A DNA stretch of 64,000 nucleotides, taken from the NCBI GenBank assembly GCA_026874595.1, contig CM049307.1, positions 27,502,362 through 27,566,361 on the forward strand, in the 5' to 3' direction. Position numbers and translations under genes: made by a program. This stretch comes from Sipunculus nudus (Eukaryota; Annelida; Sipuncula; Golfingiida; Sipunculidae). Below, one piece after another: positions 13,501-25,500 of this stretch (the first letter of the stretch is position 1; each line of letters begins with the position of its first letter). Below the pieces are notes generated by a model. The model was not told where the DNA came from. It worked only from the letters and a program-made list of their open reading frames with translations, and searched no databases.

Positions 13501-16500
13501 TATTTTAACTTATATTTTCATATTTTTTTTATTACAAATTTATAAAACATGTAAATAAAAAAAAAAGAATTATAAAACTATTAATGGAGAAAGAGGGTAT
13601 GCTAAAAAATAGGCTTTTATATAAACTTAAATTCATTAGTCCCTTGAAAGTGAAATAAAGGTATTAGTCCCTTCTGTCAACTTGCCTGTCTGGCTGTAAA
13701 TTTTTCATATGCATCACAGTATCTCAAAACTTTTACTGTTTTTCTTCAGGATAGTCTTGTCAGAGTGTTAGTTTTGCAATCATATATTTAGAATTTTACT
13801 ATAACCAAGTAAAAGGACCTATTTCCTCTTAGCTTCTCATATGCTGATATAAATGAAAAATTTTACATTAGAATATTTTGCATATTTTGCATTTGCAAAA
13901 ATTTCAAACTTCAGCTGAGCGCTGTGACCCATGGGTCCCTTGTTTTTCTGTAGTCACTTGCTTTGATTACAGATGCAGGGTCCCACTCCAGGTCACTGGA
14001 AGTCAGCTATGCCAGGGTTTCTGATTTGTTACAGTCACTGGGGGAGATCCCCTGCTGTGCTGTTACAGGTGTACAGTTATTCTCATATCACCACCCCAAT
14101 CACCACCCCCCCCCCCCCCCCCCCCCCCCCCCCCGCAAACCCAACCCACCAAGTGTTATGCAGTAATTGTTATTGTTTTCACTGTATCTCCTTAATTGTA
14201 ATGCTGTTTCCACTCCGATATGCAAAAACTTTCCTTGAAAAAATAATTCAAGGTGTAATCCAGAAGAAGCAATGTTGTGTAATGTAGCATTTTTAAAGAA
14301 ATCAATTTTCTTTTAAATGATTTTAACAAATATAAAGGAACCCATCAGTATGCTTAAAATATTATAAAATATGAAGTACATTATGGATAAATAAAGACAC
14401 AATTAAAAATTGTGAAATCTAAATCAAGTATTATTAGCTCAGCTGACTATAAGTCATCTGAGCTATAGTCGTGGTCCTTTGTCCGTCGTCCGTCTGTCCG
14501 TCCGTCCGTCCGTCCGTCCGTCCGTAGATGTGGCACGTTTTGAAACCGTAAGACCTAGGAATCCAAAATTCAGCATAATGTTAGATGTCCCCAAGATCTC
14601 CTACCAAGCCGAAAACTGGGTCTTTGCGACTTCGTTCCTTTGAGAAATTAAGGAAAAACCTCAATTTTTTATTAAAAACCTATTTTCACACTTCAGGACT
14701 GCCTAATATCCAAACCACTCATCTGTTTTCCCTCATATTTACCATAAATATTCTTCTATATAGTTCCTATGTACATGCCAGAAATTATGTCTGTATTATA
14801 TAATTTAAAAAAGTTATGGCCCCAAACATAATGCATTTTGTAAAAAATCAGGAAAGATATTTGATCACTTAACACAAAACTTGTTAAAGCTATGGACCTT
14901 TTTTCCAGTAATATAACTTTAGTTTATCAAAATTAAATTGTATACCCAAAATTAGATCAAAATCTTTTAAATTTTTTAAAATATTAACAAAAATAAAAAA
15001 TTGGTACCTTAAATTTTGCCCAACTTTGACCATGGCACGTTTTTTTACTGTAAGTACTGTGGATTTAATTTTCTCAGCATGTTTTTGTTAGCATTTTGTC
15101 TGTTAACACCAAAAATTTGAAACCAGTTGATCAAAAACTGTAGATTTTATTCAAGTTTTCAAGCACCATGTAACAAATTGTTTACATCAAGCTAGTGTTA
15201 TGCAGTTTGCAAGAGCTCAGCTCCCCAGCTTCAGCTCTCAGTTCCTAAAATTTGGCATACAATTAGATGTCTCCAAAATTCCCTACCATGCCAAGAATTT
15301 GGTCACTAGGACTTAATACCTTTGAGATATTAATGAAAAACTTCATTTTTCCATTAAAAACCCATTGTTACACTTCAAGACTGCCTAATATCAAAACCAC
15401 TGATGTGACTCTAATCATATATAATATACATATTTTTCTATACATTCTCTATGCATATGCCAGAAATGATGTCAGTATTGCGTAATTGTTTTAAGTTATG
15501 GGCCCAAACATAATGCACTATGTAAAAAATCAAGAAATATATTTACTCCCTTAACAAGGGGATTGCTGAAGCTAGAGTTTTTTTGCCAGGGATGTAACAT
15601 TATTTAATCAAGATTCAATTGAATACCCCAAATTAGTCCTGAATTTTTCAAATTTTATATGTTATTAGTATAAATATAAAATAAGTACCTTAAATTTTGC
15701 CCAACTTTGACCATGGCACATTTGTTTCCTGTGAGCACGGTTGATATAATTTTCATATCATGCACACAAGGATTTCAGCTTTTTAGTTTAGAAAGCTGAA
15801 AGAAATTGGCCAAAAATTGTAGCTTTTATTAATGTTTTTATGAGACCATGTCAGACCTTAACTCTCTCCAGCCCCTCTTGAGTCACCTGTATGTTGACCT
15901 TGTTGAACTTTCAGCAAATTATGCATGCTTGAGGCGAGCCATACACTGTTGCAGATAGGCAGCTTATGGCCAGCCACAGTTGATCTAGGTGTCCAACCCA
16001 ACTCATCTAGTAGTTTTAACCAACAACATAACAATTAACAATAAATTAATAAATTTTAATGTTTTTAGCTCAGCTGACTATAAGTCATCTGAGCTATAGT
16101 CGTGGTCCATTGTCCGTCGTCCGTCTGTCTGTCCGTCCGTCCGTCCGTCCGTCCGTCCGTAGATGTGGCACGTTTTGAAACCGTAAGACCTAGGAATCCA
16201 AAATTCAGCATAATGTTAGATGTCCCCAAGATCTCCTACCAAGCCGAAAACTGGGTCTTTGCGACTTCGTTCCTTTGAGAAATTAAGGAAAAACCTCAAT
16301 TTTTTATTAAAATCCTATTTTCACACTTCAGGACTGCCTAATATCAAAACCACTCATCTGTTTTTCCTCATATTTACCATAAATATTCTTCTATATAGTT
16401 CCTATGTACATGCCAGAAATTAAGTCTGTTAAGTATAAATTCTTTAAGTTATGGGCCCAAACATAATGGACTTTGTAAAAAATCAGGAAAAATATTTACT

Positions 16501-19500
16501 CACTTATCATGAAAAATTTTGAAACTAGAGTCTGTTTTCCCAAGTATATAACTATGTTTAATTAAGATTCAATTGTTTACCCAAAATTAGATCTGAATTT
16601 TGTAAATTTTTAAAGTAATTAGCATAAAAATAAAATCAGTACCTTAAATTTTGCCCAACTTTGACCATGGCACGTTTTTTTCCTGTAAGTACCATTGATT
16701 TAATTTTCACAGCATGTAAACATAAATATTTAATTTGTTTAAATCTGAAATTTGGAAGTAAAAGCTTGAAAATTAAGCTAGTTATTGATTTTTTTCTTGA
16801 GGCTCTATTGTAGTCATTTGGTTTGTTTACAGATTACAGATGCAGGGTCCCACTCCAGGTCACTGGAAGTCAGCTATGCCAGGGTTTCTGATTTGTTACA
16901 GTCACTCGGGGAGATCCCCTGCTGTGACAGGTGTACAGTTATTCTCATATCACCACCCCAATGACCCCCCCCCCCCCCCCCCCAAACACAACCCACCAAG
17001 TGTTATGCAGTATTGTTATTGTTTTCACTGTATCTCCTTAATTGTAATGCTGCTTCCACTCTGATATGCAAAAACTTTCCTTGAAAAAGTAATTCAAGGT
17101 GTAATCCAGAAGATGCAATGTTGTGTAATGTAGCATTTTTAAAGAAATCATTTTTCTTTTAAATGATTTTACCAATCATAATGGAACCCATCAGTATGCT
17201 TAAATTATGATAAAATATGAAGCACATTATGGATAAATAAAGACACGATTAAAAATTGTAAAATCTAAATCAAGTATTTTTTTTAGATATTTATTGTTTT
17301 GCAGATTTAAAAGATATTTTTTTGTGGTGAAAAATAAATAAACATTTGTATGCATGATGTGGTGTTATCTGACAAGATTGAGATTTATGATGATGCAATT
17401 GAGAATTATGAATCAACTTTTATATTCAGATATATATGTTATATTGAAAATGTATAGAAATATAAACTTAAATTTTAAAAAAAATTGATGTGATAAAAAA
17501 ATGAGGATTTATTACAAACATTTGTTCATTATTTTCCTGCATCAGCAGAATTTGAGATCAGGCTTTGTTTGCCATGTTTTATGTTGTTAATTAGTTATAT
17601 TTCAACTGTATACATTTCATTAAAAAAAACATATATTTAATAATATATATTATACAAAAAAAAAAAGATTCGATTGAACAAATGTGTAAACTACTGAAAT
17701 GTCAACAGTTAATCGAAAAGCCAACTAATGATCATGGTAATTGTACAGATCATTTTTTCACAAACTGCTCACATGCTTCAGTTTCAACATTAGGAAACAC
17801 ATGGTCAGGTCACAAAATATTATTTGCAACAATTTCTTGCTCATCAGTACAAACCAATCATATAAACCAACCATGGCCTTTATAACCTCTTCCTCTTACA
17901 CTTTATCTCCATTTGATATTATTTTAGATTTTTACCTTCAAGGTTAACTTCAGCTGAGCACAGTGACCCATAGGTCCCTTGTTTTAATAACAAATTAAAG
18001 AAAAATAAAAAAGAATTTGTTAGTTTATAATAACAAGAAATCAACTTGCAGTTACTGATGATAAAAGAATCTTGTATCGATGGATAGAATGTCACGTACT
18101 CCAAATAACACCATGCAGTCACCTATGGTATTTTTCAGTTCAATTTTAATGATAAAAAAGTAAATCATATTCATTACTAATCATTAGGGATCATATGAAG
18201 GAAATTAATGATAGACAAAGATGCAGTTGATATTATTAATCTAGATTCCTACTGTGTCTAGTGTGTACATTGATGTGAAATTAGTCCAAAATGAATATAT
18301 TACATTTTTTTTTAAATATAAATAAAAGCCATAAAACCAGGTCTTTTGATCATAATTTAAATGTGTGAATTTTGTATATTCTGGATTCTCAACATAATTG
18401 TTTAGTGAAAACTGAATAAATGCCAGTAATGGTGGGAAAACTTTGCAATTGTATTTAAATACGAATATTAATATGTACTCCATTATAAAATGTCTTGCAT
18501 AAAGAATTGGAATTCAGGTAAAAATGAAAGTATATGAATACCAGTGCAAATACTTTCAAAATGTATTCATGAATGCATTCATGAATATATTCTTTAATAT
18601 TATTTTAATAATCATTTCAGTTATATTTCATTTTAAAAAATCATAAGATTCTCTTGTTATTTTTAACAAAAAATTATATTTGGGACAATATTTGTAATTT
18701 TTTTAATAAATAGTTAAACTCTTATATCATATGTTCTGCTTATAAGTTATATGGCCAAGTCAAAATCTGTGTGACAATAGTACTCCATTTGTTAATAAAA
18801 TAAATGAAATCAATCCTCTTACCCGTCTCCAAAGATAATATCATAATCATACATAAGCTAAACACCAACAACTCATAATAAAGCTTATATTTATTACCAC
18901 ACCAAACCAGCATATGCCTCATTCCTAAATCATATTTTTTAATCATATATAACAGCTGAGCGCCGTGACCCATAGGTCCCTTGTTTTTAGATATTTATTG
19001 TTTTGCAGATTTAAAAGATATATTTTTGTGGTAAAAAATAAATAAACATTTGTATGCATGATGTGGTGTTATCTGACAAGATTGAGATTTATGATGATGC
19101 AATTGAGTATTATGAATCAACTTTTATATTCAGATATATATGTTAAATTGGAAATGTATAGAAATATAAACCTAAATTAGAAAATAATTGATGTGATAAA
19201 AAAATTAGGATTTAATACAAACATTTCTTCATTATTTTCCTGCCTCAGCAGAATTTGAGATCAGGCTTTGTTTGCCCCGTTTTATGTTGTTAATTAGCTA
19301 TATTTCAACTGTATACATTTCATAAATAAAATACATATATATTCAATAATATATATTATACAAAAAAATAGATTCAATTGAACAAATGTGTAAACTACTG
19401 AAATGTCAACAGTTAATCGAAAAACCAACTAATGATCATGGTAATAGTACAGGTCATTTGTTCACAAACTGCTCACATGCTTTAGTTTCAACATTAGGAA

Positions 19501-22500
19501 ACACATGGTCAGGTCACAAAATATTTTTTGCAACAATTTCTTGCTCATCAATACAAACCAATCATATAAACCAACCATGGCCTTTATTACCTCTTCCTCT
19601 TACACTTAATCTCCATAAGATATTATTTTAGATTTTCACCTTCAAGGTTAACGTCAGCTGAGCACAGTGACCCATAGGTCCCTTGTTTATATTCTGCCGA
19701 AAACTCTTTTGAGTAGTAAACTTGATAAAAAGCTTGAAAATTTCAGAGGTTTAGGTGGAATTTAAATTGAAAATATGGAGGGTTCAGCTCTAAAATTTTT
19801 AATAACAATCCACATGCATATTATTTTGTCATTGATCAGAAATAAAATGTCTCTGTTCTTTTATGAACATGCAACACAGACAGTTGTCACATCTTTTGCA
19901 AAAAAAAAACTATAATCAGGGAGTTCCAGCCTTTATTAAATAGCTAAGTGTAATGTGTGCATCACCAAACAACATTGGCTATTGTTCAAAATATAGAAAA
20001 CTTTTTAAAGCAAGCGTTAGGATCCCTGCATCCTCTCTGTCATGTTGTAAAAAATGATCTTAGTTTCACAGTGCCAATTATATTTTGCCATTATAAAATT
20101 GCTCCATGGTTCATTAATGGTCAGTAAAACAGCATATGGGTTTTCTCCACTGCATTTTAATTTGGTTGCCATAATTATTTCATACAGTTATCTTAATAAT
20201 CCTTTCAACCCGAAAATTTACTAGACACTTGGCTAAGGCTTATTACTGATATGACTGAGTAACAAATGTTATTTTATCACAAGCGGATCCAGGATTATGA
20301 AAAGGAGGGGTCCAACCCAGGAGGACGAATGATAAAACCTAAAAAAGGTCCCCAGGTCTAAGATAAGGGGGGGGGTCCGGGCCTCCTGGTTGGCTTCTGT
20401 TTAATATTGTTGATTATTGTATTCTGTGTGCCCTGCATAACAGTGATGGCATGTGGCACGTCATAATTTTTAGCTCAGCTGACTATAAGTCATCTGAGCT
20501 ATAGTCGTGGTCCATTGTCCGTCGTCCGTCCGTCCGTAGATGTGGCACGTTTTGAAACCGTAAGACCTAGGAATCCAAAATTCAGCATAATGTTAGATGT
20601 CCCCAAGATCTCCTACCAAGCCGAAAACTGGGTCTTTGCAACTTCGTTCCTTTGAGAAATTAAGGAAAAACCTCAATTTTTTATTAAAAACCTATTTTCA
20701 CACTTCAGGACTGCCTTATATCAAAACCACTCATCTGTTTTTCCTCATATTTACCATAAATATTCCTCTATATAGTTCCTATGTACATGCCAGAAATTAT
20801 GTCTGTATTATTTAATTTAAAAAAGTTATGGGCCAAAACATAATGCATTTTGTAAAAAATCAGGAAAGATATTTGATCACTTAACACAAAAAATGTAAAA
20901 GCTATGGACCTTTTTTCCAGTAATATAACTTTAATTAATCAAAATTAAATTGTATACCCAAAATTAGATGTAAATCTTTTAAATTTTTTAAAATATTAAT
21001 AAAAATAAAAAATTTGTACCTTAAATTTTGCCCAACTTTGACCATGGCACGTTTTTTTCCTGTAAGTACTGTGGATTTAATTTTCACAGCATGTTTTTGT
21101 TAGCATTTCAACTGTTAACACCAAAAATTTGAAACCAGTTGATCAAAAACTGTAGATTTTAATCAAGTTTTCAAGCACCATGTAACATATTGTTTACATC
21201 AAGCTAGTGTTATGCAGTTTGCAAGAGCTCAGCTCCCCAGCTTCAGCTCTAAGTTCCTTAAATTCGGCATACAGTTAGATGTCTCCAAAATCCCCTACCA
21301 TGCCAAGAATTTGGTCACTAGGACTTAATACCTTCGAGGTATCAATGAAAAACTTCATTTTTCCATTAAAAACCCATTGTTACACTTCAAGACTGCCTAA
21401 TATCAAAACCACTGATCTGACTTTAATCATAAATAATATACATATTTTTCATTCTCTATGCACATGCCAGAATGATGTCAGTATTGCGTAATTGTTTTAA
21501 GTTATGGGCCCAAACATAATGCACTTTGTAAAAAATCAAGAAATATATTTACTCCCTTAACAAGGGCATTGCTGAAGCTAGAGATTTTTTTGTCAGGGAT
21601 GTAACATTATTTAATCAAGATTCAATTGAATACCCAAAATTAGTTCTGAATTTTTCAAATTTTATAAGTTATTAGTATAAATATAAAATTAGTACCTTAA
21701 AGTTTGCCCAACTGTGACCATGGCACGTTTGTTTCCTGTGAGCACTGTTGATATAATTTTCATATCATGCACACATAAGGATTTCAGCTTTTTAGTTTAG
21801 AAAGCTGAAAAAAATTGGCCATTATTGTAGCTTTTATTAATGTTTTTTATGAGACCCTGTCAGACTTTGGCTCTCTCCAGCCCTTCTTGAGTCACCTGTA
21901 TGTTGACCTTGTTGACCTTTCATCAAATTATGCACACTTGAGGAGAAGCATTCAGGAATCCAGGCAGCTCATGGCCAGCCACAGTTGATCCAGGTGTCCA
22001 ACCCAACTCATCTAGTAGTTTTAACCAACATCATAACAATAAACAATAAATTAATAAATTTTTATTGGTTTTTAATAAACAAATTAAAGAAAAATAGAAA
22101 AGGAATTTGTTACTTTATAATAACAGGAAATTAACTTGCAGTTACTGATGATATAAGAATCTTGTATCGATGGGTAGAATGTCACATATTCCAAATAACA
22201 CCATGCAGTCACCTATGGCATTTTCCAGTTCAATTTAAATGATAAAGAAGTAAATCATATTATTCATTACTAATCATTAGGGATCATATGAAGGAAATTA
22301 ATGATAGACAAAGATGCAGTTGATAATATTAATCTAGATTCCTACTGTGTCTAGTGTGTACATTGATGTGAAATTAGTCAAAAATGAATTTTTTACAGTT
22401 ATTTTTTAATATAAATAAAAACCATAAAACCAGGTACTTATGATCATTATTTAAATGTGTGAATTTTGTATATTCTGGATTCTCATCATCATTGTTTGGT

Positions 22501-25500
22501 GAAAACTGAATAAATACCAGACGTGTTGCGAATACTTTGTAATTGTATTTAAATACAAATATGATTATGTACTCCATTATAAAATTTCTTGCATAAAGAA
22601 TGGGAATTCAGGTAAAAATGAAAGTATATGAATACTCGTGCAAATACTTTCAAAATGTATTCATGAATGCATTCATGAATATATTCTTTAATATTATTTT
22701 AATAATCATATCAGTTATATTTCATTTTAAAAAAATCATATGATTCTCTTATTATTATTTATAAAAATTATATTTGGGACAATATTTGTAATTTTTTTTT
22801 ATAAAAGTTAAACTCTTATATAAAATGTTCTGCTTATAAGTTATATGGCCAAGTCAAAATATGTGTGACAATAGTACTCCATTTGTTAATAAAATAAATG
22901 AAATCAATCCTCTTCCCTGTCTCCAAAGGTACTATCAAAATCATACATAAGCTAAACAACAACAACTCATAATACAGCTTATACTTATTACCACACAAAA
23001 CCAGCATGTGCCTCATTTCTAAATAATATTTTTTTATCATATATAACAGCTGAGCGTCGTGACCCATAGGTCCCTTGTTGTTGCTTATTAAGCATGAAAG
23101 ACAAAAAGAGCCCAAAGCAGGGGTAATTAATTCCACAAATTTGCTTGTTTATTTTGAAACAGCAAGGGTTACTCATTAGCTCATTCGTGATATTGGATTT
23201 TTACTGTTAGAGGTAGGAGATAATCAAAAAACTAATTACTAGCATAACCTGAAAGTGCATGTGTTATACAATTTAGTCTGGAAAGGTAAGGGGGGGACTG
23301 ACAAAACTCTGAACCATTAAATACCAGTTGGCTGTGTCCAGCTAGTAATTGTGCAGTTTGACAAAATCATTAAAGGCAAAAATGAGTTGAAAGCTCATAA
23401 CTTCATTGGATTTCATATATATAAGATAGACTGAAAAAATGTAATTATGTTCAGGAAATTTACATCAGTGGCCCAATTTAAAAAGTAGTCAATCTGTTTA
23501 GTTTTACAAACTCTGTCCCCCATGATTGGGTTTGTTGGCTCTTTTGGCTGGCAGGCCGTGTCTCAGTTTTGTCATGGCCACTGCTATTTGCTACATTTGG
23601 ATGTATCATTCCAGAAAAGTGCCTTGAAATTGTCATGGAATTTTGAAAATGGACCATGGAAAATCAGGAATTTTGTTTTTACAGCAGGTCATTGGAAGGG
23701 AGTATTATGGTATACCAATAGTCCAGTGGTTAACTTTTAGTGTCGCTGCAGTAATGTACCAGGGCTTTTGGTTGATTTTTGCAAAAACTCGCCATAATTA
23801 CTAACCAATAGATTATCTCATCCGGCTTCAATTAAAATGGGCAACATCCACACATATTCAATATCATGGGTCAAAAGGCTTTGTGGTGTCGCAGCAAAAA
23901 CTTATGAAGAATATGAAGGATCTTAATAAAACTCATCAGAAATGTAAATCAATAAAATATCTCACCTGAGTTTGATTTCCAGCAAAATCCATGCATATTT
24001 AATGAGGTCAAAGGTCACTGCACTTTGGAGGCACCTTGGTGATTTACCAAAAATCCTATGGGTTTCATTAAACTCCTTAACATATTTACAAATAGTTTCC
24101 CACCAGAATTACTTTCTCATAAAATTTATGCATATTTAATGAGGTCAGAGGTGCACAACGGGTGTATTATGGACATTTGCAGTGCTCTTGTTGTGGAATG
24201 TGGGGACTTTTTACCACCAACATATCTAAGATACTTTCTTCTTTTTATTTACATAGGAAACTTACTATCAACACCATTATTTGCATTTAAGAAACTCTAG
24301 ATTAAGTAGTTGTGCAAACTTAGTATGTACATTCCCACAGTGCCCCTGCTGAGGGTAGGCCAACAGGAGCTCACAGTGCTCAGAAACGATGGAGAGCCAT
24401 TGGATACTGTATAAATTGTTTTGGCTTTTAAGGATCTCTCATCTAAACAAAAAACAAAGACCTGTGGGCAGTGGTCTTTTTTGGCTCTTACAGGAGGGTG
24501 CTCCTGCTATTGATGTCTTCATACTTGAGGTTTCATAGATGTTATTCTTCTCTAGAGACAAAAGTACGGGGAGTGGGCTTCCTTCTTTAAAAAAATTCTT
24601 GCATTAGACAAAGTTTTGTATCCTATTTTCACTTTGTGATCTGTTGGTAATGTTTTCTAGTCTTTGTGAAGTGAATATATGTGCTTTGAGCTTGATTGAT
24701 TAATGGTAGAAGCATATGGCGTATAATTCCAGACTGTAAGGAAAAGTAGGGGGAAATAAGCTACAAAAATGTAGTTGTCCAAACCGTTACCATGTTACTT
24801 GAGTTAAGACTGGAAAAGTTCTTGAACCCCAATCAAGAGCTGTGAGTGACAGATCCTTTTGGAATCAATGTTTAAATCGTGGGTAACATATGGGATTATT
24901 TAGATGAACATGTATCAGACTTGGCGGTATTGATACATCATTTGCATGTGGTTAACTTAGGTCATTTGTTTTATATGATTGGGCTGGGTACAGGCTTTAA
25001 AGTGTCTACACAGAAATTAAAAATTTGTTAATTAATAATTATACAAACATTTGTGAAAAGAAAAAAAAAATTCCTAAATTTAATTTGGATCTGTTTTATC
25101 TGATAGGGCTAGGTATAGGCATAAGGGTATCAACAGTGTATTTGAAATTCTTTAATTATGAGAATTTATGTGTACTTGAATCACAAGAAAAAAATTGCTT
25201 CTACTTTTTTTGTGATCAGTTCTGTTTTATCTAATTGGACTTATAACTGCCTCTTTATGTTTACACAGAATTTTCAACATGCAGGTGGGACCACCTTATA
25301 TACCAACTTCCGTGATGGGAGTTTATTTTTAATGCACATGAAGATTTCATATTTTTATATATTTTGGGGTTTACAGATTGGTATTACATCATTCACATTC
25401 TTTTGATGGCATTATGCTCTGTTGCAGGTTCTGGAGTTGGCAGGTAATGCCAGTAAAGATCTGAAAGTGAAGAGAATAACACCTCGTCACTTGCAGCTTG

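Larger units (their letters stand above)
6915..13944 (+). mobile_element. Family 1 subfamily C copy, split by A2
   Basis: A diverged family 1 head begins at 6916 (TCCG microsatellite, GTTAACAGGGCACG) and runs to 7304, where copy A2 starts. After A2 ends, 12186-13944 finishes with CTTCAGCTGAGCG, a perfect GACCCATGGGTC palindrome and CCCTTG. Pairing this head with this tail is the only assignment that balances all heads and tails in the nest. The right part contains a family 4 repeat block (12186-13275), so this copy is itself a mosaic. Confidence 0.55.
3158..19687 (+). mobile_element. Helentron-like family 1, subfamily B copy (B1), in three pieces
   Basis: The outermost element of the nest. 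Its pieces are 3161-3851 (5' head AGCTCAGCTGAC, TCCG microsatellite), 13945-14434 (middle, with a C tract) and 18985-19686 (tail ending in TCAGCTGAGC, a GACC..GGTC palindrome and CCCTTG). Together they total about 1.88 kb and line up in order with the B copy at 16067-17983 (about 1.92 kb), which lacks these breaks. Both gaps are filled by elements that themselves start with the family 1 head and end with the family 1 tail. The subterminal inverted repeats GCTCAGCTGA / TCAGCTGAGC are exact. No protein is encoded, so it is non-autonomous. Helentron assignment rests on architecture, not on a seen Rep/helicase. Confidence 0.8.

Noticed and set aside
13963-14287. Proline-rich frames at 13963-14287 and 16840-17064
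   Set aside because: Produced by a C homopolymer in the subfamily B middle segment; not a protein.
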